From Candidatus Bathyarchaeota archaeon (lineage in GTDB: Archaea; Thermoproteota; Bathyarchaeia; Bathyarchaeales; Bathyarchaeaceae), in contig JAUWDY010000008.1 of assembly GCA_030608565.1 (NCBI GenBank), positions 1-50,606 on the forward strand: 50,606 bases of DNA. Direction: 5' to 3'. Below are positions 43,351-50,180 of the stretch, one piece after another. The notes beneath the pieces were generated by a model. It was given only the letters and a program-made list of their open reading frames with translations. It was not told where the DNA came from and did not search any database. Position numbers and translations under genes: made by a program. How positions within the stretch are numbered: position 1 is the stretch's first letter; the number at the start of each line of letters is the position of its first letter.

Positions 43351-44313
43351 CTATGCCGCTAGTATATTCGCTAGCTTTAGTAGGTCTAAATCCAAAGGCT
43401 TTTCCGCTTTGCATGATTTCTCAAGTTTGATGCTGGTTATTCTGCCTTTTTGTAATCCAACTATTCTGTTTCCCTGTTCCTTCGATAACATTTCAACTGC
43501 TTTGTCTGCGAATAAGTTGGCTAAAAGCCGACTCCTGGTCGTGGGGTTGCCGCCTCTCTGGGCGTAACCTAAAATGCTAAGTCTGACCTCTGCTCCACTT
43601 TTCTCTTCGAGATCTATTGCAAGCTTTCGGGTGTCTCCAATTCCTTCCGCCGCTACGATTATGCCTGACCTCTTTCCTCTGGCACTGTTTTCTCTTAGCG
43701 TTTTAAGGATTTTCTCCTTCGTATATTTGACTTCTGGAACCAGAATTATTTCGGCTCCAACGGTGACCCCTACTGTTAACGCGAGGAACCCTCTTTTTCG
43801 TCCCATAACTTCAACTATGAAGATTCTTTCATGCGAAATTGCTGTGTCTCGGATTTTGTCAATCTCAGTGACCGCGGTGTTTGCAGCTGTGTCGAAGCCT
43901 ATCGTTTCATCTGTTCCAAAAACATCATTATCAATTGTCGCGGGAACCCCAACTATTAACGTGTCGGTTTCTTTGCTTAATTCTAGAGCTCCCTTGAAAG
44001 AGCCATTACCGCCAATAACTATGATCCCATCAAGATTGTTCAGAGCAAGAGTTTCAGCAGCTTTCTTAACCCCGTCTCTCTTTCTAAACCGTGGGCACCT
44101 TGATGTATAAAGAATAGTGCCGCCCAATTGTAGTATTCCACCAACAGAGCGGGGAGTTAACGTCTTAAACGTATTTGTTATCAAACCTTCCCACCCTCTC
44201 TTGAAACCTAAAACTTGAAAATTCTTCGAATAAGCGATGCGGACAACTGCTCGAATAGCAGCGTTCATGCCAGGCGCATCTCCACCACTTGTGACCACAC
44301 CTATATTCTTCAA
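43351..44313 (-). CDS. pfkA: ATP-dependent 6-phosphofructokinase (PFK-A family)
   Basis: Phosphorylates fructose 6-phosphate to fructose 1,6-bisphosphate. It has 320 residues, the bacterial PFK-A length. Seen: VTSGGDAPGMNAAIRAVVR, IVIGGNGSFKGALELS and VGVPATIDNDVFGTDETIGF, with the catalytic TIDND. Residue 104 is Gly, the ATP-type signature; residue 103 is Asn where E. coli PFK has the Mg-binding Asp. Most archaea use ADP-dependent or other kinases for this step, so transfer from bacteria is plausible. Starts with TTG at 44313. Confidence 0.92.
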   Translation of the reverse strand: MKNIGVVTSGGDAPGMNAAIRAVVRIAYSKNFQVLGFKRGWEGLITNTFKTLTPRSVGGILQLGGTILYTSRCPRFRKRDGVKKAAETLALNNLDGIIVIGGNGSFKGALELSKETDTLIVGVPATIDNDVFGTDETIGFDTAANTAVTEIDKIRDTAISHERIFIVEVMGRKRGFLALTVGVTVGAEIILVPEVKYTKEKILKTLRENSARGKRSGIIVAAEGIGDTRKLAIDLEEKSGAEVRLSILGYAQRGGNPTTRSRLLANLFADKAVEMLSKEQGNRIVGLQKGRITSIKLEKSCKAEKPLDLDLLKLANILAA

Positions 44314-44556
44314 CTTTCACTTCTCCCAATCGCTAAACTTATCTCAGAACAACATGTTACTCTGGCTAAAATAAATCTGACCTTATTCCTGTTGGCACTC
44401 TCATGATGTAGCAAGATTTTTTATTTTTTAAAAAGGTAAATTGAAGGAAATATCGTCATTATAGGCCATTCAAACTTTTACCTCAAGAATACGCCGAAAA
44501 TCTGAAAAGCGGTAGGCACAATAATATGGTCAAATCTCTTAGAAGGCATATGTCAC

Positions 44557-45111
44557 ATGAGCATAAGTCAAATCAAAAGGAAAATTCTCCAAATATTGTG
44601 GGCATCTGGAAAACCGATGAGAGTCCAAGACATAGCAGAAAAGGCGGGATTAAGCATCTCTTCATCCATGATGCACCTGCTCTGGCTTAAAAAAGCTGGA
44701 CACATCTCCACTCCTGAAAAAAGCTACTACGCTATAACAAAAACTGGTAAAGAAGCCATAGACTTACCAGGACTCACCAAAGAAAAAGCCCTACACATTC
44801 TACGCGAACTACCTAAAGAGGAAGCCTTCCATTTCTACACCGGAATCGGCCAACACGTGGGCGTCTACGCAAACAGCCTCAACGACTTTTGTGATAAAAT
44901 TCAAACAATGAACGTGAAATCCATTGAGTTCCATGCTCCTCGCAGAGACTTGGAACTTTGGCTTGACAGCTTGGGAGACTTGGAACTGGCCAAAAGAATG
45001 GGTATGATACGAAGGGCTAGTTTGTCTGGAGAAAATCTTCGCAAAAAAGTTTACGAGTCTGTTAAATCTCGCTGTGAAGAATTAGCGGATTTATCCAGTG
45101 AAGTACACTGA
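44557..45111 (+). CDS. Winged-helix protein with DUF5752-like C-terminal module
   Basis: A 184-residue protein. Residues about 5-70 are a winged HTH (KILQILWASGKPMRVQDIAE, LSISSSMMHLLWLKKAGHIS). Residues about 88-180 are a module shared with the C-terminus of the GH57 enzyme: EEAFHFYTGIGQHVGVYANS, MNVKSIEFHAPRRDLELWLD and SGENLRKKVYESVKSRCEEL. It lies between pfkA and the FBP aldolase/phosphatase gene. A regulator of upper glycolysis is inferred. Confidence 0.78.
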   Translation: MSISQIKRKILQILWASGKPMRVQDIAEKAGLSISSSMMHLLWLKKAGHISTPEKSYYAITKTGKEAIDLPGLTKEKALHILRELPKEEAFHFYTGIGQHVGVYANSLNDFCDKIQTMNVKSIEFHAPRRDLELWLDSLGDLELAKRMGMIRRASLSGENLRKKVYESVKSRCEELADLSSEVH

Positions 45112-45177
45112 CTTCATTAAAGACAATCATTGAGGGCGGGTCTTCGCTGTCTCCTCTTTTATATGAAAAGAAGAGAA

Positions 45178-46299
45178 TTAGGCAGGCTTAAATCTACCCT
45201 TCAACTTTTCCAAGAGTTTAGGCAAAGTAGTGTACTCCATAGCATCAGTGCTTAGTCGGGCAGGTTCAAACTCGCCCATACGACGCAAGGTAACAGCATA
45301 CTCAACAGCTTCACGACGAGCCAAGTCAAAGGCTGGATCATCAAACAAGTCACTTATCAAAGGATTACCCTGATCATCGCTAGCAATTCCACCATGGGCA
45401 ATCTGCAGACCAAGCGCGACCATCCTCGGAGGCCCATCAAAAGCAGTACACTTACTATCCTTTAACCCAACGGGCATTAATGGACCCCAGTGACTACCAC
45501 GCATCCAACCCTCCACAAAGAAACTGTGCATAAAGGGCACCAAAACTTCCCCAAGCGCAGGCAAGCCGTGTTGAGTTCTTACAATGGAAACGGGATCATC
45601 CTTTCCAACGTATTTGCCTGCAATCAACGAGAGCTTCGTTGTGCTGGTTGCAGCGCATATAAGATCATCTCTGGCTCGCCGCACATGCGAAACCGTGTAG
45701 CGCCCAGGCGTTCCGATTAGTGCAATTAATTCGTACATTTCTTCGGGACATTTCAGAATTATTTTCTTGTTTTCTATTAAATCGAGTACCTCAAATTTAA
45801 ATCCGCCAGCCATGTCTGGATCGATTACAAGCCCTGCGGTGCTCATGGGGTCACCAAATATGCGGAACATGGGATAATTGAAGGCCCCTGGCTCCGTCTT
45901 GTCAGCGGCGAAGACAACGATTGGATCAGAGCCTCTCTCCTCTATTTCCATTTCAGCCACGCCAGGGCCCATTCCGCGAATGTTTCCACTGAAAGCTGTC
46001 TTCAAGAGGTCTTGTCCTGCGCCGTATAACTTGAGGTCACTAGCCTTTTTGGCGGCTTCTTGGAAAGTGTTCCAAGCCAGCTTATGAATCTCAGGGTTGT
46101 TCTCTCCTCTTTTGTGAACCATAAGGAGTTCAAGGTCGTCTCCAGCGTGAAACACGTAGTGACTGTTAACGAGTCCATTCTCTTGTGCCTTTTTTAGACG
46201 TTTTTCACCGATTTCCAGTAGTGGTTTAGGTACAGTGTGGTGTCCTGCTAGGGAACCTACATCACATTTTATGACCGATATAGTCGTTTTTTCAGGCAT
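45178..46299 (-). CDS. fbp: Fructose 1,6-bisphosphate aldolase/phosphatase (archaeal bifunctional)
   Basis: Archaeal gluconeogenic enzyme that condenses triose phosphates and dephosphorylates the product to fructose 6-phosphate. It opens TTISVIKCDVGSLAGHHTVP, and contains YHAGDD-type YVFHAGDDLELLMVH, GPGVAEMEIEERGSDPIVVF, AADKTEPGAFNYPMFRIFGD and ADDQGNPLISDLFDDPAFDL-type SDDQGNPLISDLFDDPAFD. Length is 373 residues from the ATG at 46299; a GTG at 46308 is less likely. Together with pfkA it encodes both directions of the step. Confidence 0.95.
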   Translation of the reverse strand: MPEKTTISVIKCDVGSLAGHHTVPKPLLEIGEKRLKKAQENGLVNSHYVFHAGDDLELLMVHKRGENNPEIHKLAWNTFQEAAKKASDLKLYGAGQDLLKTAFSGNIRGMGPGVAEMEIEERGSDPIVVFAADKTEPGAFNYPMFRIFGDPMSTAGLVIDPDMAGGFKFEVLDLIENKKIILKCPEEMYELIALIGTPGRYTVSHVRRARDDLICAATSTTKLSLIAGKYVGKDDPVSIVRTQHGLPALGEVLVPFMHSFFVEGWMRGSHWGPLMPVGLKDSKCTAFDGPPRMVALGLQIAHGGIASDDQGNPLISDLFDDPAFDLARREAVEYAVTLRRMGEFEPARLSTDAMEYTTLPKLLEKLKGRFKPA

Positions 46300-46459
46300 C
46301 CTACACACACTTCATAACTTTCCATTTCCGACGTAGTTTCTCTGAGAGTGTCTTAAAAGACTTCCCCCAAATTATTCAGCTCTAATCGAACGAGGGACTT
46401 TGTTAGTCTGGCAACTAATGCTTTTTATTGTTCGAATTAAAGTAAATATGGGAAAGATC

Positions 46460-46960
46460 ATGGGAAAAGTTGCAGTCGTGTCTGCCAAGATACCGGACGA
46501 GGTTTACAGAGAACTCGTTCTCCGCGTTCCAGATGGAGAAAGAAGCAGCTTTATTCGCGATGCTATTATGGAAAAACTGCAAACGGTTCCTCGACCTGAC
46601 AAGATTTTTGAATTGGAACAGAAAATTAGCAGACTTGAGAAGGATCTATCCGAGATAAAGAAATACCTAGCTGAGCTTGAGGTCCTCACGTATGAGCGGG
46701 GTAAAATAAACCCTCACACCTTTTGCATAGACGAAATCGACCACAAAATCGTGGATTATCTCATTCATTATAAGGGAGCTACAACACCCGAACTCGCAGA
46801 TTTTCTGAAAACCAACCGATGGTTGATTCTCAACAGACTCCGAAAGATTCAAAGACTTTCTAAGAAGCAGCTTGGGAAACCTATCGTTGAATACTGTTCT
46901 GGAGAAAGGTCAGGTAAAAGAAAGGCTTGGTGGATGAGCGAGGAGCTTATCGAGACATAG
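46460..46960 (+). CDS. RHH - coiled coil - winged-helix regulator
   Basis: A 166-residue protein with three parts: an N-terminal RHH-like strand and helices (VAVVSAKIPDEVYRELVLRV, SSFIRDAIMEKL), a coiled coil (KIFELEQKISRLEKDLSEI) and a C-terminal winged HTH (HKIVDYLIHYKGATTPELAD, RWLILNRLRKIQRLSKKQLG). ATG 46460 fits a TATA near 46426; ATG 46448 is the alternative. It ends 41 nt before the tRNA-Arg gene. The combination of two DNA-binding domains suggests a chromosomal or operon regulator; the target is unknown. Confidence 0.65.
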   Translation: MGKVAVVSAKIPDEVYRELVLRVPDGERSSFIRDAIMEKLQTVPRPDKIFELEQKISRLEKDLSEIKKYLAELEVLTYERGKINPHTFCIDEIDHKIVDYLIHYKGATTPELADFLKTNRWLILNRLRKIQRLSKKQLGKPIVEYCSGERSGKRKAWWMSEELIET

Positions 46961-47033
46961 CACAACGATTTTATTCGAATTGGCAGACGATTTCGACGAA
47001 TGGGCCCGTAGCCCAGTTCGGATTAAGGCGCCG

Positions 47034-47059
47034 AGCTGTTCTAATGGAACAGCGCGTAG
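47034..47059 (+). other. tRNA intron 1 (position 29/30)
   Basis: 26 nt starting AGCTGTTC. GCTGTTC pairs with GAACAGC around TAATG. Adjacent 5' GCGC can pair with GCGT in the intron end, with three-base bulges CGA and AGG at the splice sites, which fits the archaeal splicing endonuclease motif. Confidence 0.65.
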
Positions 47060-47067
47060 GCCTCCGG

Positions 47068-47079
47068 ACGATGGAAGAA
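47068..47079 (+). other. tRNA intron 2 (position 37/38)
   Basis: 12 nt ACGATGGAAGAA after G37, leaving A38 before the GCCGG stem. It is at the canonical position; the central helix is short (TCC with GGA) and has a weak fit, so exact ends may shift by one base. Confidence 0.5.
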
Positions 47080-47118
47080 AGCCGGAGATCCGGGGTTCAA
47101 ATCCCCGCGGGCCCGCCA

Positions 47119-47441
47119 AACTGAATCTGGTTCATTATTTAAACGTGATAGCGCTTTATGGGATGCCTTTATTTTGCTTGTGAGACCGGTTTAGTAGAAC
47201 TATCAAATTCGTTGCACTAGGAAATAGGGGGTTTCAAAGGAACTAAAAGGGCTGGAAAAGGGTTAGATACTATGTTGTTCTTGTCTCTCTTTATCCTGAG
47301 AAGTCAAATATCATAGCTTCGAAATAGATGGCAAATAGTCTTATTTAGATAATCTGAAGGTGAATCTCGCTTACTCGTCAATACTTAACTAAATATAGCA
47401 AGAACGGTCAATATCACTCATCAATTATGGAGGAGATTTTC
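47119..47441. other. Gene-free region before deoC
   Basis: About 323 nt with no gene. A TATA-like ACTAAATATAGC near 47389-47400 sits about 26 nt before the likely deoC transcript start. The rest is AT-rich with nothing else recognised. Confidence 0.4.
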
Positions 47442-48119
47442 ATGAAGATTTCGAGGAAAGACTTGGCTAAGATGATTGATCATACGTTAGTGAAACCTGC
47501 CGCAACTAAAGATGAAGTTGCAAAATTGTGCGAAGAGGCTGAGAAATATCGTTTTGGCAGCGTCTGCGTCAATCCCACGTATGTGTTTCTGGCTACGCGG
47601 TTATTGAAAGAGACCGACGTAACGGTTTGTTCCTCTGTTGGCTTTCCATTCGGAGTTACTCTGCCTGAGGTGAAGGCGTTTGAGGCTAGGAGGGCTGTGG
47701 AAAATGGGGCTTGTGAAATAGACATGGTCATCAACATAGGTGCATTGAAGTCTAGGGATTACGAGACCGTGAAGAGAGACATCGAGGCAGTAGTTGATGT
47801 GAGGCACTATCGTGATGATGTGGTGGTGAAAGTTATCATTGAGACCGGATGCTTAACCGCTGAAGAAAAGGTGATGGCGTGCAAACTTGCTAAAGAGGCT
47901 GGAGCAGACTTTGTAAAAACCTCAACTGGATTCATTAAAGGAGGAGCGACTGTGGAAGATGTTAGGTTGATGCGTGAAACAGTAAGCGAAGATATGGGGG
48001 TCAAGGCGTCAGGTGGTATACGAACCCTTAAGCAAGCATTGGCAATGATTGACGCTGGAGCAAACAGAATTGGAACAAGCACAGGAGTTGCCATAATCGA
48101 AGGATTTCCAAATACTTAA
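47442..48119 (+). CDS. deoC: Deoxyribose-phosphate aldolase
   Basis: Cleaves 2-deoxyribose 5-phosphate into glyceraldehyde 3-phosphate and acetaldehyde in nucleoside catabolism. It has 225 residues. [20 protein letters not shown] and [13 protein letters not shown] open the barrel; VKVIIETG and [10 protein letters not shown] carry the Schiff-base lysine, and [13 protein letters not shown] the second lysine. The ATG at 47442 is chosen over 47427 because GGAGGAG lies 7 nt upstream. Confidence 0.95.
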   Translation: MKISRKDLAKMIDHTLVKPAATKDEVAKLCEEAEKYRFGSVCVNPTYVFLATRLLKETDVTVCSSVGFPFGVTLPEVKAFEARRAVENGACEIDMVINIGALKSRDYETVKRDIEAVVDVRHYRDDVVVKVIIETGCLTAEEKVMACKLAKEAGADFVKTSTGFIKGGATVEDVRLMRETVSEDMGVKASGGIRTLKQALAMIDAGANRIGTSTGVAIIEGFPNT

Positions 48120-48168
48120 CAACAATAGATTAACGCTTTTTAAACTACGCAGGAAAACAAACTAAAAT

Positions 48169-50118
48169 TTACATTCTCTCAGGAGCCTCTATTCCAAGGA
48201 GGTTTAAGGCGTTTCTGAGCACCATTCTAGTGGCGTCTACAAGAGCAAGTCTGGCATCACTCAATTCAACTGGCTCAGCTCCAATCACACGTAGTGCTGT
48301 GTAAAATGTATTGAATTTGTCGGCTAGCGCGTTAGCAAAGTCAGCTATGGTGTTGGGTCTTAGGTTCTCAGCAGCATCCACGAAAACCTCGGGAAAGCGG
48401 GCTAGCATTATGGTTATATCACGTTCTACGGGATTCGTCAACAAGGAGTAATCAGGGTTTTCGGGTTTTCTGGAAGCTTTTCTTAGGATGCTACACGCTC
48501 TAGCATGTGAATATTGAATGTATGGCGCGCTGTTCTTCTCAAAGTCTAACACTCGGTCCCACGTAAAAGCCACAGATTTCATTGGGTCTACTTCAACGAG
48601 AGCATATTTCATGGCTCCAATGCCGACGATGTCTGAGATTTGGCGTTTCTGTTCATCTGGCAAATGTGGAGATCGTTTCGAAACTTCTTCGTATGCTCTC
48701 TTGACCGCCTCAGTCATTACCTCGTCTAGAGTCACGTAGCGGCCTCTGCGGCTTGACATTGTGTATCCTGGGAGGGTGACAAGATTATAGGCAAAATGGA
48801 TCAAGTTTTTTGCCTGATCCCCATATCCCAGAGCATACAAAGCTAGCTTCAACTGTAACTGAGACAATTTCTGCTCCATCCCTACTACGTTAATCACTTT
48901 CTCGGCTCTCTGAAGCTTCCACAGACTGTACGGGATGTCACGGGTGGTGTATAAGGTGGTGCCGTCTGCTCTCACTAGAGTCAGAGATGGAAGCTCATAT
49001 CCCTCTCTCAAGCCTAACGTTTCTTTGAGATCAAAATCTCGAACAACTTTTTCTGCGTCAAATTCCAAAACGTTTCCAACGCGGAAAACGTAGGGGGTCT
49101 TCTTCAGCTGTTCAAGAGTTCGTGTAACGTCGCCGCTCCACGCTAAGCTACTCTCCCAATCCCACGAATCTAAGAAGATTCCCGCTCTATCAAGGGTTTC
49201 TCTAAAACCTTCGATGCAAAGTTGGCAGACTTCTCTGATCAATTGTTTTACTTCTTCTTCGCCTGCCTCATACTCACGAACAAAACTGCTCATTTTAGAT
49301 TCGGGATTCTTGTCTTTGTTAATTGCGTTAAGAAGTTGATTGAAGAGTTTGGGAAATCTGCCTTCGAGGTCAACTGCTACCGACGCCCAGTCGTCGAGTT
49401 CTCGTTGTAGCTCTGTAACTTCTTCAGCTGGCACAGATTCCTTTGTTTGTCCAACCTCTCTTTTGAGCCGTTGAATTTCTGTTATGCAACTTGTTGTTGT
49501 ATAGATTATCCCGATGAAGTGGTCGGGCTTTCCTTCAGGTTTGGGCTTACCGAGCTTTTCATATCCATAAGCTATGACTGCTGTTTGACGACCAACGTCA
49601 TCAACGTAGTAGTGTCGAAAAACCGTGTGCCCCTGAGCTCTCAGGATACGTGCAAGTGCGTCACCTAACACTGGGTTCCTCGCATGTCCGACGTGAATAG
49701 GGTGAATTGGGTTGACGCTGGTGTGCTCAACGATGATTCTTCTAGGCTCATCGGTCTTGACGTATCCATATTCAGCGTCGAGAATTCTGATTGACTCAAA
49801 TGTTAAGGATGAGAATTTTGCAAAGTTTGCATAGAAATTGATGTATCCCTCTCCAGCAGCCTTAACGGATTGAATTAATGGAAACGGTGATATGTTCACA
49901 GCCTTTACGATCTGTTCAGCCAATTGGAATGGCTTTTTTTTGGTTTTCTTAGCGAGTTCAAAGCATATAGACGAGGATAGTTCGCCAAACTGCAGGCTTG
50001 GAGGGATTTCAAATGTGATGGAAGGAACAGAAACTTTAGGAAGTATCTTGTTTAAAGCATCTCCTAATGCTATTTCGCATCCATTTCGGAATTCTGTAAA
50101 TGGATTAACAGAGGTCAT
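48169..50118 (-). CDS. argS: Arginyl-tRNA synthetase
   Basis: Charges tRNA-Arg. It has 649 residues. The class I signature HVGH appears in NPIHPIHVGHARNPVLGDAL; the KMSKS-like motif is MSSRRGRYVTLDEV; the C-terminal anticodon domain ends NALNLLGIEAPERM. The Add-1 N-terminal domain is present (about 1-110). GAAGGA precedes the ATG. Directly upstream on the same strand lies the 3' half of tRNA-Arg(GCG), so tRNA and synthetase were probably once cotranscribed. Confidence 0.96.
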   Translation of the reverse strand: MTSVNPFTEFRNGCEIALGDALNKILPKVSVPSITFEIPPSLQFGELSSSICFELAKKTKKKPFQLAEQIVKAVNISPFPLIQSVKAAGEGYINFYANFAKFSSLTFESIRILDAEYGYVKTDEPRRIIVEHTSVNPIHPIHVGHARNPVLGDALARILRAQGHTVFRHYYVDDVGRQTAVIAYGYEKLGKPKPEGKPDHFIGIIYTTTSCITEIQRLKREVGQTKESVPAEEVTELQRELDDWASVAVDLEGRFPKLFNQLLNAINKDKNPESKMSSFVREYEAGEEEVKQLIREVCQLCIEGFRETLDRAGIFLDSWDWESSLAWSGDVTRTLEQLKKTPYVFRVGNVLEFDAEKVVRDFDLKETLGLREGYELPSLTLVRADGTTLYTTRDIPYSLWKLQRAEKVINVVGMEQKLSQLQLKLALYALGYGDQAKNLIHFAYNLVTLPGYTMSSRRGRYVTLDEVMTEAVKRAYEEVSKRSPHLPDEQKRQISDIVGIGAMKYALVEVDPMKSVAFTWDRVLDFEKNSAPYIQYSHARACSILRKASRKPENPDYSLLTNPVERDITIMLARFPEVFVDAAENLRPNTIADFANALADKFNTFYTALRVIGAEPVELSDARLALVDATRMVLRNALNLLGIEAPERM

Positions 50119-50135
50119 TTTCCTTCACCATTTAG

Positions 50136-50180
50136 CGGGCCCGCGGGGATTTGAACCCCGGATCTCCGGCTTCGCAGGCC
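50136..50180 (-). tRNA. 3' half of tRNA-Arg(GCG), candidate attachment site
   Basis: On the minus strand this reads from GGC (29-31), loop CTGCGAA (anticodon GCG), GCCGG, AGATC, T-arm CGGGG-TTCAAAT-CCCCG, CGGGCCC and G. A CCA is not encoded (CTA follows). The 5' half with GGGCCCG is not found within the window. From 50135 to 50172 it is identical to the tRNA-Arg(CCG) over 38 nt. The break in the anticodon stem next to an integrase start is typical of a tRNA attachment site. Confidence 0.75.

Larger units (their letters stand above)
47002..47118 (+). tRNA. tRNA-Arg(CCG) with two introns
   Basis: Acceptor GGGCCCG (47002-47008) pairs with CGGGCCC (47108-47114); discriminator G, encoded CCA at 47116-47118. 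D-arm GCCCAGTTCGG... to ...AAGGC; T-arm CGGGG-TTCAAAT-CCCCG (47091-47107). The anticodon stem CCGGC/GCCGG and loop CTCCGGA (anticodon CCG at 47064-47066) appear only if two introns are removed: 47034-47059 (26 nt, at position 29/30) and 47068-47079 (12 nt, at 37/38). Intron 1 contains a 7-bp hairpin and a bulge-helix-bulge. The D-arm and anticodon identity match archaeal tRNA-Arg. Confidence 0.8.

Noticed and set aside
43574-44110. Long antisense open frame over pfkA (178 codons), also 28468-28920 and 22688-23050
   Set aside because: They lie opposite well-supported genes, have no family resemblance or ribosome sites and are explained by codon bias.
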